NCBI GenBank assembly: GCA_965217685.1
Contig: CBDCIZ010000003.1
Coordinates: forward strand, 3,658,001-3,722,000
DNA: 64,000 nt
Direction of reading: 5' to 3'
DNA from: Aurantimonas sp965217685
GTDB lineage: Bacteria; Pseudomonadota; Alphaproteobacteria; Rhizobiales; Rhizobiaceae
This document shows positions 18,429 through 27,478 of this stretch, one piece after another; within the stretch, counting starts at the first letter, position 1, and every line of letters begins with the position of its first letter. The position numbers and the translations under genes were made by a program. The notes beneath the pieces were generated by a model. It was not told the DNA's origin. It did not search any database and saw nothing but the letters and a program-made list of their open reading frames with translations.

Positions 18429-18547
18429 TCGGATCGTTTCGGCCGCCGCGTGCACGGCCTTCCGGTCATCGATGGATTTGGCCGCGCTTCTGCCAGAGTT
18501 TTGCGGCGCAAAAAAGCGCCATTCGATAAATCTGCGGCTTGCGAAGC

Positions 18548-19138
18548 TTAGCCCCCTAAGGCCGTTGCCCTGCGTTTACGCTTTCGATGCACGACGATCG
18601 CCACGGCAACGGAGACGAGAACCAGAAGGATGAGGCTCACGACGACGAACCCTTTGTGTGTCTCGAAGAGATGGCCCATGACCTGCCAGGCCGCAAGACC
18701 GAACACCCAGCCGATGCCGACGAAGAGGCTGGTCCAGATGGCCGCCGAGATCGCGTTGAGCACCATGAACAGGATCATCGATACGCCGGACATGCCGGCT
18801 GCCAGCCCGCCGACGGTACGAATGCCGTAGACGAAACGGTTGGTCAGGATGAACATCACGGGATGCCGGGCGATAAGGTCGCGGGCCCGGTCGAAGGCCC
18901 GGTGGCCGGTCATCTTTTCGACGAGGCGTGTATGCGACAGCTTTCGCCCGGCCAGGAAGAAGCAGAGATCGCCGAGGAAGGCGCCGGCAAAGACCGTGGC
19001 CAGCGCCGGCATGAGCGAGAAGACATGCTGATGCGCCAGGAGGCCGGCGCTCATGGCAAATGTCTCTCCTTCGGCAAGGCAGCCGAGGAAGATGCCGGCG
19101 AGACCATAGGTCGACAGCAAGCCGACGAGGCCACTCAC
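18548..19138 (-). CDS. DedA/VTT-domain family membrane protein
   Basis: A second, shorter DedA-type protein (196 residues) with LAEGETFAMSAGLLAHQ, the NRFVYGIRTVGG motif, and four or five hydrophobic helices, ending in a basic cytosolic tail (HRKRKRR). The GTG start overlaps the TGA of the upstream DUF1003 gene in GTGA, so the two are translationally coupled. About 120 bases separate it from the next DedA gene, so all three may form one operon. Its specific lipid substrate is unknown. Confidence 0.84.
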   Translation of the reverse strand: MSGLVGLLSTYGLAGIFLGCLAEGETFAMSAGLLAHQHVFSLMPALATVFAGAFLGDLCFFLAGRKLSHTRLVEKMTGHRAFDRARDLIARHPVMFILTNRFVYGIRTVGGLAAGMSGVSMILFMVLNAISAAIWTSLFVGIGWVFGLAAWQVMGHLFETHKGFVVVSLILLVLVSVAVAIVVHRKRKRRATALGG

Positions 19139-19728
19139 GGCACGTCTCGGTCCGGGTTTTCGGCGGCCGCAATTCCGGGGCGCAGGCCAACGGTCTCCAG
19201 GCGTTCGAGCCGCTCGACGATCTGCGTCAGGATCCCGGCGATTTCGGCAATTTCGAGGGTCCGCAGCGCGTCCACCTTGTCATGCAGCGCCATGATCTCG
19301 ATCTCGGCCTTCAGGTTCACCTCGTAGTCGTGGCTGGCCTCGATGCGATCACGCTTGGCCGAACGGTTCTGCGACATCATGATCACCGGCGCCTGGACCG
19401 CTGCCACCATCGACAGGACCAGGTTGAGAAAGATGAAAGGGTAAGGATCGAAAGCCTCCCGGGTGAGCAAAACGGTGTTGAGGACTACCCACATCGCCAG
19501 AAAACCGAAAAAACCGCCGATAAACGCCCAGGAGCCACCGATTTCCGCGATCCGGTCGGCGACACGGTCGCCCAACGAGGATTGGGCATTGAAGCCGTCA
19601 TTGGTGTTGCGTGCGATCGGGGTGCGATTGTGGGCGCTTTCGAGAACGTGCTTTTCCGTGGACTTCAGCTTGTCGAGCGAACGGCCGAACCAGCGGGTTG
19701 CGGCATTCTTGAGGTCGGTCATCGCCAC
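19135..19728 (-). CDS. DUF1003 domain-containing membrane protein
   Basis: A 197-residue protein with the two-helix DUF1003 core: GGSWAFIGGFFGFLAMWVVLN (around residues 64-85), and DPYPFIFLNLVLSMVAAVQAPVIMMSQNR (around 94-123), followed by a helical C-terminal segment likely to form a coiled coil. The function of DUF1003 proteins is not established. It is coupled by overlap to the following DedA gene, suggesting a shared membrane role. Confidence 0.85.
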   Translation of the reverse strand: MAMTDLKNAATRWFGRSLDKLKSTEKHVLESAHNRTPIARNTNDGFNAQSSLGDRVADRIAEIGGSWAFIGGFFGFLAMWVVLNTVLLTREAFDPYPFIFLNLVLSMVAAVQAPVIMMSQNRSAKRDRIEASHDYEVNLKAEIEIMALHDKVDALRTLEIAEIAGILTQIVERLERLETVGLRPGIAAAENPDRDVP

Positions 19729-19742
19729 GGCGTCGCTCCGGA

Positions 19743-19795
19743 CATATCAGACATGGTGAAAAGCAGGGTCGCGTCGCCCCGCGGGGCTTGATATG
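19743..19795. repeat. Nested inverted repeats between DUF1003 gene and nadE
   Basis: Outer arms CATATCA (19743-19749) and TGATATG (19789-19795) enclose a perfect 12-bp palindrome, GCCCCGCGGGGC (19776-19787). It lies in the divergent promoter region and could be an operator, although chance cannot be excluded. Confidence 0.35.
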
Positions 19796-19916
19796 AGGCC
19801 CGTGGACGAATGTCACAGTGAATTATGCCGCGTGACGAAATGAAATTCCCGAAAGGCCCGGCGATGAAATTGCGAGAGGACCGTTCGATGATGTCCGCTG
19901 AGGGAGCCTTTCGATC

Positions 19917-21590
19917 GTGAGCTCTGCATCCGAGACGCTTCGCCTGGCCGTCGCGCAGTTGAACCCGATCGTTGGAGACGTCGCCGGCAATCTGGCCATG
20001 GCCCGCAAGGCAAGGCGTGAAGCCGCGGAAAAGGGCGTCGATCTCCTCCTTTTTACCGAACTTTTCATTTCCGGCTATCCGCCCGAGGACCTCGTCCTGA
20101 AGCGGGCCTTCGTCGAAGCCTGCATGGCAGCCGTCGAAGAGCTTGCGAAAGAGACCGGCGACGGCGGCCCAGGCGTTATTATCGGTTCGCCCCTGCGAAA
20201 CAAGGATGGGTTGTTCAACTCGGTCGCCGTGCTCGACGCCGGCCGCATCCAGACCTGGCGTTCCAAAGTCGACCTGCCGAACTATGGTGAGTTCGACGAA
20301 AAGCGCGTCTTCGATCGCGGCGCCATGCCGGGGCCGGTCGGTTTTCGCGGCTTTCGGCTCGGCATTCCGGTCTGCGAGGACATCTGGGGCGATCTCGGTG
20401 TCTGCGAGACACTGGCCGAATCGGGCGCCGAAATCCTGCTCGTGCCCAATGGCTCGCCCTTCTATCGCGGCAAGCTGGACGTGCGCCATCAAGTCGCGCT
20501 GCGCCAGGTGATCGAAACCAATCTTTCCTTGGTCTACGCCAACGAGGTCGGCGGCCAGGACGAACTGGTCTTCGACGGCGCGAGTTTTGCCTTTGGTGCC
20601 GACCGCTCGCTCGCCTTTCAGTTGCCGCAGTTCGAGACTGGAATTTTCATCTCCGACTGGGCGCGCAAGGATGGAGCCCTGGTCTGCACGAGCGGCGAGA
20701 CGGTCGCGACGCCGGACGTCGAAGAGGCTGTATGGCGCGCCTGCGTGCTAGGCCTCAAGGATTACGTCGACAAGAACGGCTTCAAGTCGGTCGTTCTCGG
20801 CCTGTCCGGCGGCATCGATTCGGCGATCGTCGCGGCGCTGGCCGTCGACGCGCTCGGCGCGGATCGCGTCCACTGCATCATGCTGCCTTATCGCTATACC
20901 GCCGAGACTTCGCTGGAAGATGCCGCGGCCTGCGCCAAGGCGCTCGGCGTGCGCTACGACATCGTGCCGATCGCCGAACCGGTCGAAGGCTTTACCACCG
21001 CGCTCAGCGGCCTTTTCAAAGGACTGACGCCCGGCATTGCCGAGGAGAACCTGCAAAGCCGCACCCGCGGGACGATCTTGATGGCGGTCTCCAACAAGTT
21101 CGGCGCCATGGTCGTCACCACCGGCAACAAGAGCGAGATGAGCGTCGGCTATGCGACGCTCTACGGCGACATGAACGGCGGCTTCAACCCGATCAAGGAC
21201 CTCTACAAGACCGAGGTCTTCAAGCTCGCCCGCTGGCGCAACGAACATCGCCCAGCCGGCTGCCTCGGCCCCCATGGCGAGGTCGTGCCGCTGCGCATCA
21301 TCGAGAAGCCGCCATCGGCCGAATTGCGCGAGGACCAGAAGGACGAGGATTCGCTTCCACCCTACGAGGTTCTGGATGCGATCCTCCAGCACCTCGTCGA
21401 GCACGATGGCGGTGTCGACGAACTGGTGGCGCAGGGTTTCGATCGCGAGATCGTCGCGCATATCGAGAAGCTTCTCTACATCGCCGAATACAAGCGCCGG
21501 CAGGCCGCGCCGGGCGTGAAGGTGACGCGCAAGAATTTCGGCCGCGATCGGCGCTATCCGATCACCAACCGTTTTCGCGACGGGGCCTGA
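19917..21590 (+). CDS. nadE: Glutamine-dependent NAD+ synthetase
   Basis: Final step of NAD synthesis: deamido-NAD, ATP and glutamine-derived ammonia give NAD. The 557-residue protein has an N-terminal nitrilase-type glutaminase domain, with the triad E48 (TELFISGYP), K117 (SKVDLPNYGEF) and C153 (VCEDIWG), and a C-terminal synthetase domain with the ATP-pyrophosphatase P-loop SGGIDS starting at residue 297. The GTG start is the only initiation codon that gives the family N-terminus (LRLAVAQLNPIVGD). Confidence 0.95.
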   Translation: MSSASETLRLAVAQLNPIVGDVAGNLAMARKARREAAEKGVDLLLFTELFISGYPPEDLVLKRAFVEACMAAVEELAKETGDGGPGVIIGSPLRNKDGLFNSVAVLDAGRIQTWRSKVDLPNYGEFDEKRVFDRGAMPGPVGFRGFRLGIPVCEDIWGDLGVCETLAESGAEILLVPNGSPFYRGKLDVRHQVALRQVIETNLSLVYANEVGGQDELVFDGASFAFGADRSLAFQLPQFETGIFISDWARKDGALVCTSGETVATPDVEEAVWRACVLGLKDYVDKNGFKSVVLGLSGGIDSAIVAALAVDALGADRVHCIMLPYRYTAETSLEDAAACAKALGVRYDIVPIAEPVEGFTTALSGLFKGLTPGIAEENLQSRTRGTILMAVSNKFGAMVVTTGNKSEMSVGYATLYGDMNGGFNPIKDLYKTEVFKLARWRNEHRPAGCLGPHGEVVPLRIIEKPPSAELREDQKDEDSLPPYEVLDAILQHLVEHDGGVDELVAQGFDREIVAHIEKLLYIAEYKRRQAAPGVKVTRKNFGRDRRYPITNRFRDGA

Positions 21591-21599
21591 CGCGACGCG

Positions 21600-21899
21600 A
21601 TGCTCGAAGTTCCGCCGCTCGATTCGATCGCCGCCGCCGCAATTGCGGTCGGCACGCTGTTTCTGCTTCGATATTTTCTGGTGATGCAGCGCATCTTGAA
21701 GGGCACGGGGCATGTGCCGAGCTTCCAGTTCAAAGACTATTTCCGTGCCATGAAACCGGGCGCCTTCGGCAATGATTTCGAGCCCGAACGACGCTATGCC
21801 AAGCGGCAACTGGTTCTCTGCGCGGTTTTCGTGACGATTGGCTTGCTGCTGTTGGCCTGGCTCCTTGCCACCGGCACGCCGATCAGGCTTCAGGGCTGA
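21600..21899 (+). CDS. Small two-helix membrane protein of unknown function
   Basis: A 99-residue protein with one helix near residues 9-29 and a second near 72-92, and a polar segment between them containing FQFKDYFRAMKPGAFGNDF. I do not recognise the family. It begins 9 bases after nadE, so it is probably co-transcribed, and the residue composition is that of a genuine protein. Confidence 0.6.
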   Translation: MLEVPPLDSIAAAAIAVGTLFLLRYFLVMQRILKGTGHVPSFQFKDYFRAMKPGAFGNDFEPERRYAKRQLVLCAVFVTIGLLLLAWLLATGTPIRLQG

Positions 21900-21951
21900 C
21901 GCATCGTCCATTTTAGCGGCGATTTCCATCACCTTCGACCGGATCGATCCC

Positions 21952-23235
21952 ATGCCCTTCCTTGCCTTCATCGGTCGCAATGCCCGCTGGCTGGGCGGCG
22001 GTTTTCTGCTGTGCTTCTTCTCGTCCTTCGGCCAGACTTTCTACATCGCGCTGTCGAACGGCGACATCCGCCGCGAATACGATCTGTCGAATGGCCAGTT
22101 CGGCCTTCTCTACATGGCTGCGACACTCGCCAGCGCCGCGACGCTGCCCTTTCTCGGCTGGCTGCTCGACCGCTACTCCGTCGCGCGCATTTCGACCGGC
22201 ACGATCCTGTGCCTCGCCGCCGCCACGCTCGCCATGGCCTTCGCTTCCAGCTTGCCGCTGCTCGTCCTCACCATCTATCTCCTGCGGCTGTTCGGGCAGG
22301 GGATGATGACCGAGATCTCGATGACGGCGACCGGTCGCTGGTTCGCCGCCAATCGCGGTCGGGCGATGGCGCTGGTGACGCTCGGCAATCACGCCGGCAC
22401 GGCACTGTTTCCGCTGGTCTTCGTCGGTGCGGCGGCCATGCTCGGCTGGCGCGGCACCTGGGTGGCGGGCGGCGTGTTCCTCGTCCTCGTGGCGCTGCCG
22501 ACGATCGTCCTGTCGACTCGCGTCCCGCGCGATCCGCGCTCGGAGCCGCCGGGCACGAAGATCGTCGACGTGTCGGACTGGACGATGCGCCAGGTGATCG
22601 CCAGTCCGACTTTCTGGCTGGTCGTCGGCAGCGTCATGGCGCCACCTTTCATCGGCACGACGCTGTTCTTCCACCAGGTCTATCTCACCGAACTGCGCGG
22701 CTGGCCGCTACATCTCTTCGCCTCCGGCTTCGTCGTCATGTCGGCGACGACAGTGGTCTTCTCGCTGGTCTGCGGCTGGCTGATCGATCGGTTCTCCGCG
22801 GTGCGCCTGTTGCCGTCACTGCTGGTGCCGCTGACGATCGCCTGCCTCGTCGCCGCGAACTTTGCCGTACCGGCCTCGATCTTCGTCTTCATGGTCTTCC
22901 TCGGTGTTTCGAACGGGCTGTCCTCGACGCTGCTGGGCGCGCTCTGGCCCGAACTTTACGGGACGAAGCACCTTGGTGAGATCCGATCGGTGATCGTCGC
23001 GCTGATGGTGCTTGCCTCGGCTCTCGGTCCCGGCATAACCGGCGTGCTAATCGACGCGGATGTCTCCTATCTCCTGCAGATCGACGCCATGGCGCTCTAC
23101 TGCGTGGTGATGACCGTGATCATGACGCTCTTTGCCCGACGCTTCGCGATGCGGGCATCGGCGAGCGAGCTGGAGGCGATTCCGGGCGCGGACCGTGCCG
23201 TCGACAGGGTCGATCCGTCGGCGGACCGACCGTGA
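21952..23235 (+). CDS. Major facilitator superfamily transporter
   Basis: Inner-membrane transporter of 427 residues with 12 predicted helices. The loop 2-3 signature GWLLDRYSVARIS and a second copy in GWLIDRFSAVRLLP mark the two MFS halves. It resembles oxalate/formate-antiporter-like or CynX-like MFS proteins of unknown substrate. The frame runs upstream, but the ATG at 21952 gives a typical short cytosolic N-terminus (MPFLAFIGRNARWLGGGF). Confidence 0.85.
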   Translation: MPFLAFIGRNARWLGGGFLLCFFSSFGQTFYIALSNGDIRREYDLSNGQFGLLYMAATLASAATLPFLGWLLDRYSVARISTGTILCLAAATLAMAFASSLPLLVLTIYLLRLFGQGMMTEISMTATGRWFAANRGRAMALVTLGNHAGTALFPLVFVGAAAMLGWRGTWVAGGVFLVLVALPTIVLSTRVPRDPRSEPPGTKIVDVSDWTMRQVIASPTFWLVVGSVMAPPFIGTTLFFHQVYLTELRGWPLHLFASGFVVMSATTVVFSLVCGWLIDRFSAVRLLPSLLVPLTIACLVAANFAVPASIFVFMVFLGVSNGLSSTLLGALWPELYGTKHLGEIRSVIVALMVLASALGPGITGVLIDADVSYLLQIDAMALYCVVMTVIMTLFARRFAMRASASELEAIPGADRAVDRVDPSADRP

Positions 23236-23258
23236 GCGGGGAAAGCTGCGATCGGGGA

Positions 23259-23270
23259 GTGAACGTTCAC
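23259..23270. promoter_or_regulatory. 12-bp perfect palindrome upstream of gltX2 (possible operator)
   Basis: GTGAACGTTCAC is a perfect 12-bp palindrome located 94 bases upstream of the gltX2 start. It looks like a binding site for a dimeric repressor; no regulator gene is adjacent. Confidence 0.35.
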
Positions 23271-23363
23271 GTGACAGGGCGCAGCAGGAACGAGACCAGG
23301 CGTCGCCCGGCCCATCGCAGCGGCCACATTGCCAGCACAGCGGCGAGGCCTTAGGTCGACACC

Positions 23364-24740
23364 ATGACCGTCAACGTTCGCTTCGCCCCGTCGCCCACCG
23401 GCTATCTGCACATCGGCAATCTCCGCCCGGCGCTGTTCAACTGGCTCTTCGCCCAGCGTAGGGGCGGCCGGTTCATTCTTCGCTTCGACGACACCGATGC
23501 GGCGCGCTCGACTCGCGAATACGCCGACGCGATCGAGGCCGATCTCGCTTGGATCGGCATCCGGCCCGACACCGTAATCCGCCAGTCGGACCGCTTCGAC
23601 CTCTATGCCGCAGCGACCGAACGGCTGAAGCGGGCAAAGCTCCTCTACCCCTGTTATGAGACCGCCGACGAGCTCGACCGCAAACGCAAGCGGCTCGCCG
23701 CGCGCAATCTGCCGCCGATCTACGGACGCGAGGCGCTGAAGCTGACGGAAGAGGAGCGGATGGCGCTCGAGGCCGAGGGGCGCACGCCGCATTGGCGCTT
23801 CCTGTTGCCGAACCATGACGGCGATCCGTTTGCGACCAAACGAACCGAGGTCCACTGGGAAGACCTCGTGCGCGGGACGCAGACCGTCGATCTCGGCTCG
23901 CTTTCCGATCCCGTTCTGATCCGCGAGGACGGCAGCTATCTCTACACGCTGCCTTCGATCGTCGACGACGGGGACACGAGCGTCACCCACGTCATCCGGG
24001 GCGACGACCATGTCACCAACACCGGCGTTCAGATCGCCATATTCGAGGCATTGGGGCTCACCGTCCCGGCCTTCGGCCACCACAACCTCCTGACCACGAT
24101 CGACGGTGACGGATTGTCGAAGCGCTCGGGCGCCTTGTCGCTGAAGTCGCTGCGCGAGGACGGCTTCGAGCCCATGCCCGTCGCCTCGCTCGCCGTGTTG
24201 GTCGGCCTTTCCGGTGCGATCGAGGCCTTGCCGAGCCTCGACTCGCTCGCCGAACGCGTGCGCTTCGAGAACGTCTCGCCGTCGGCTTCGAAGTTCGACC
24301 CGGCCGAACTGACGCGCCTCAACCAGGACCTCGTCCACGCGATGCCCTATGTCGACGCCGCCGAGCGGTTGAAGGCGATGGGGGTGCCGGCGAACAATGC
24401 GGAGGCCTTCTGGATGGCGGTGCGGGCGAATTGCGAAAGGGTCTCCGACGCGGCCGAATGGAACGCCATCGTTTTCGGAGACTTGCCCGAAACGGCGGAT
24501 ATCTGCGACGACGACCGCGCCTTCACGGCACGCGCAGCCGAGCTTTTGCCTGAGGCAGAGCTCGATGAAACGAGCTGGAAGCAATGGACCGGGGTTCTGA
24601 AGTCCGAGACCGGCCGCAAGGGTAAATCCCTTTTCACGCCGCTCCGTCTCGCACTCACCGGCCTCGACCACGGCCCCGAACTCGCCGGCCTGCTGCCGCT
24701 GATTGGCAGGGCGAGCGCGGTCGCCCGCCTCGGCGGCTGA
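23364..24740 (+). CDS. gltX: Glutamyl-tRNA synthetase (second copy, GltX2 type)
   Basis: Class I synthetase charging tRNA with glutamate, 458 residues. The HIGH motif appears as HIGN at residues 16-19, and the KMSKS motif as LSKRS near residue 250. The C-terminal anticodon-binding helical domain is present, so this is not the truncated Glu-Q enzyme. Rhizobiales commonly encode two GltX proteins, and this short form with HIGN is the second type; it may favour tRNA-Gln for the amidotransferase route, which I infer rather than see. Confidence 0.9.
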   Translation: MTVNVRFAPSPTGYLHIGNLRPALFNWLFAQRRGGRFILRFDDTDAARSTREYADAIEADLAWIGIRPDTVIRQSDRFDLYAAATERLKRAKLLYPCYETADELDRKRKRLAARNLPPIYGREALKLTEEERMALEAEGRTPHWRFLLPNHDGDPFATKRTEVHWEDLVRGTQTVDLGSLSDPVLIREDGSYLYTLPSIVDDGDTSVTHVIRGDDHVTNTGVQIAIFEALGLTVPAFGHHNLLTTIDGDGLSKRSGALSLKSLREDGFEPMPVASLAVLVGLSGAIEALPSLDSLAERVRFENVSPSASKFDPAELTRLNQDLVHAMPYVDAAERLKAMGVPANNAEAFWMAVRANCERVSDAAEWNAIVFGDLPETADICDDDRAFTARAAELLPEAELDETSWKQWTGVLKSETGRKGKSLFTPLRLALTGLDHGPELAGLLPLIGRASAVARLGG

Positions 24741-24747
24741 TCACCGA

Positions 24748-24789
24748 CACGCATTCATCCTCGGGAGAGGCGCCGAGGATGAATGCGTG
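24748..24789. terminator. Bidirectional terminator, 17-bp perfect inverted repeat
   Basis: Seventeen bases beginning CACGCATTC (24748-24764) are exactly repeated in reverse complement at 24773-24789, around an 8-base loop. It sits just after gltX2 and before the 3' end of the convergent malic enzyme gene, so it probably stops transcription from both sides even without a long T-run. Confidence 0.75.
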
Positions 24790-24873
24790 GTGTAGTGCCT
24801 CGTCGGAAAATTCGGACAGCGACTCTCGCATTCACAAGTCGGTTCTTGCGGTCTTCGACGCGCTGTGCCGCCG

Positions 24874-27210
24874 TTAAAGCCCGTCGCTGCGTGTCCCGCG
24901 GCTGTCAGCCTCCCGGTTCACCGTTTGCGCCGTCGCGATCGCGGCCATGTTGACGATGCCGCGCGAGGTGACGGAGGGCGTTACGATGTGCGCGGGAGAA
25001 GCGGGGCCGAGAAGCATTGGGCCGACATGCAGGGCGTCGGTCATGGCTTTCACGACATTCAGCGTGATGTTGGCTGCGTCGATGCCCGGAAAAACCAGAA
25101 GGTTGGCCTCACCGGTGAGCGTCGAATCGGGCATGGTGCGCTGGCGAATCGTCTCGTTGAGCGCTGCGTCACCGTGCATCTCGCCGTCGACCTCCAGGTT
25201 CGGCGCGCGCTCCTTCAGCAGCTTCAGCGCGGCGCGAAGATTGCGGGTCGCCTCGGTGTCGTCACTGCCGAAATTGGAATGCGACACGAGGGCGCATTTC
25301 GGCTCGATTCCGAACAGGCGAATTTCGTCGGCACCGAGCAGGGTCATTTCGGCGAGTTCTTCGGCAGACGGATCGCGCTGGACGTAGGTGTCCATGAAGA
25401 ACTTCGTCCCCTGCTGCGAGATCAGAAGGCTCAGCGCCGCGAAGCGCTTGATGCCGTCGCGCTGGCCGATCACCTGGCTGATGTCGCGCACGTGGTGTGG
25501 GAACTGGCCTTCCAATCCGCAGATCATCGCGTCGGCCTCGCCGCGCGCCACCGACACGGCGGCGATGACTGTCGTATTGGTGCGCACGATGGTGCGGGCG
25601 GTGTCGGGGTTCACGCCCTTGCGGCCGACCTTGTCGAAGTAGAAATCGACGAAGTCGCGGTAGCGCGGGTCGTCCTCGGGGTTCACCACCTCGAAGTCGT
25701 CGCCGGGCCGAATGCGCAGGCCGTAGCGTTCGAGACGCGCGGTGATGACGCTCGGGCGGCCGATCAGGATCGGCACGCAAAGCTTTTCCTCCAGAAGAAC
25801 CTGGGTCGCGCGCAGCACCCGCTCGTCCTCGCCGTCGGAGAAGATCACCCGCTTGCCCGAGTTCGCGGCGATCTGGAAGACCGGCTTCATGATCAGGCCG
25901 GAACGAAAGACGAAGCGGTTGAGCCGGTCGAGATAGGCCTCCATGTCGGTGATCGGCCGGGTCGCGACGCCGGCCTTTTCCGCGGCCTTGGCGACGGCCG
26001 GGGCGATCTTCAGGATCAACCGTGGGTCGAAGGGGGCGGGGATCAGGTAGTCGGGGCCGAAGATCGGCGTTTCGGAACCATAGGCCTTGGCCGCCACCTC
26101 CGAGACCTCCTCGCGGGCGAGCGCGGCGATCGCATCGACGGCAGCCTTTTTCATGCTTTCGGTGATGCCAGTCGCCCCGCAATCGAGTGCGCCACGGAAG
26201 ATGTAGGGAAAGCACAGGACGTTGTTGACCTGGTTGGGGAAGTCCGAGCGACCGGTACAGATCATCGCGTCGGGGCGCACGTTTTTCGTGAGATCCGGCA
26301 TGATCTCCGGCGTCGGATTGGCGAGCGCCATGATCATCGGCTTGTCGGCCATGGCCTTGAGGTAATCGGGCTTGAGGACGCCGCCGGCCGAAAGGCCGAG
26401 GAAGATGTCTGCCCCCTCGATCGCCTCTTCCAGCGTGCGCTTCTCGGTCGTCCTGGCATAGATCGCCATCCAGCGGTCCATATGGCTGTCGCGGCCTTCG
26501 TAAACGACGCCGTCGATGTCCGTGCAGGTGATATTCTCGCGTTTGGCACCGAGCTCGACGAGGAGATTGAGGCACGCGAGCGCCGCCGCGCCGGCACCCG
26601 AGGTGACGATTTTGACGTCCTCCAGCGTTTTGCCTGCCAGCATCAGGCCATTACGGATCGCCGCGGCGACGATGATCGCCGTGCCGTGCTGGTCGTCGTG
26701 GAAGACCGGGATCGCCATCTGCTGGCGCAGGCGTTCCTCGACCTCGAAGCATTCGGGCGCCTTGATGTCCTCCAGGTTGATGCCGCCGAAGGTCGGCTCC
26801 AGTGCGGCGACGACCTCGCAGATATGGTCGATTTCGTTGGCATCGATCTCGATGTCGAAGACGTCGATGTCGGCAAATTTCTTGAAGAGAACCGCCTTGC
26901 CCTCCATCACCGGCTTTGAGGCGAGGGGGCCAATATTGCCGAGGCCAAGGACCGCCGTGCCGTTCGAGACGACGGCGACGAGATTGGCTCGGCTGGTATA
27001 GATCGCGGCCTTAGACGGATCTGCGGCGATGGCGAGGCACGGCGCGGCGACTCCCGGCGAATAGGCGAGCGCCAGATCGCGTTGGTTGCCCAGCGGTTTG
27101 ATCGCCTGGATCGCCAGTTTTCCGTGCTTGGGATAGCGGTGATAGAACAGCGCCTGCTCGTCGAGATCGCCCGTCGAGGGCCGTTCGTCTGCGGCTTCGG
27201 TCTCGGACAT
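24874..27210 (-). CDS. maeB: NADP-dependent malic enzyme with C-terminal phosphotransacetylase-like domain
   Basis: Oxidative decarboxylation of malate to pyruvate with NADP. The 778-residue protein combines a malic enzyme domain (residues 1 to about 420; catalytic segment FHDDQHGTAIIVAAA, nucleotide site VTSGAGAAALACL) with a C-terminal domain related to phosphotransacetylase (from about 440), which is regulatory rather than catalytic in rhizobial homologues. The ATG at 27210 has GAGGGA about 8 bases upstream; the longer frame upstream is less likely. It converges on gltX2. Confidence 0.94.
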   Translation of the reverse strand: MSETEAADERPSTGDLDEQALFYHRYPKHGKLAIQAIKPLGNQRDLALAYSPGVAAPCLAIAADPSKAAIYTSRANLVAVVSNGTAVLGLGNIGPLASKPVMEGKAVLFKKFADIDVFDIEIDANEIDHICEVVAALEPTFGGINLEDIKAPECFEVEERLRQQMAIPVFHDDQHGTAIIVAAAIRNGLMLAGKTLEDVKIVTSGAGAAALACLNLLVELGAKRENITCTDIDGVVYEGRDSHMDRWMAIYARTTEKRTLEEAIEGADIFLGLSAGGVLKPDYLKAMADKPMIMALANPTPEIMPDLTKNVRPDAMICTGRSDFPNQVNNVLCFPYIFRGALDCGATGITESMKKAAVDAIAALAREEVSEVAAKAYGSETPIFGPDYLIPAPFDPRLILKIAPAVAKAAEKAGVATRPITDMEAYLDRLNRFVFRSGLIMKPVFQIAANSGKRVIFSDGEDERVLRATQVLLEEKLCVPILIGRPSVITARLERYGLRIRPGDDFEVVNPEDDPRYRDFVDFYFDKVGRKGVNPDTARTIVRTNTTVIAAVSVARGEADAMICGLEGQFPHHVRDISQVIGQRDGIKRFAALSLLISQQGTKFFMDTYVQRDPSAEELAEMTLLGADEIRLFGIEPKCALVSHSNFGSDDTEATRNLRAALKLLKERAPNLEVDGEMHGDAALNETIRQRTMPDSTLTGEANLLVFPGIDAANITLNVVKAMTDALHVGPMLLGPASPAHIVTPSVTSRGIVNMAAIATAQTVNREADSRGTRSDGL

Positions 27211-27478
27211 GGCGGGTTCCCTCTTCGCTGGACGCAGGCATTTGTCGGCGCTCGATCGGGCCGCGCCTCGGCCGAACGATGGGGCGCCGATCAAACCCTG
27301 CTTCTAACGCATTGCCCTTGGCAGACAACCGAAGCGTCAGAGCGAACCCGCGACGTCTTCCCCGCAAAGCAAGTCCCGCGCCAAACCACCACGACAACCT
27401 TCGCGCGTCACACGACTGCAATGCGACTCAGGCATTCCTCCTTGTGCAAGAGGGGTTTGGCGAAAGGCCCGAGACGGG

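Noticed and set aside
18505..18520. GGCGC-A6-GCGCC hairpin between the two DedA genes as an intrinsic terminator
   Set aside because: The stem is only 5 bp and no T-run follows it on the minus strand, so I did not list it.
27211..27478. Possible small genes or RNAs between maeB and the LpxH-like gene
   Set aside because: This 268-base divergent region shows no frame with a ribosome-binding site, and no promoter-terminator pair was evident.
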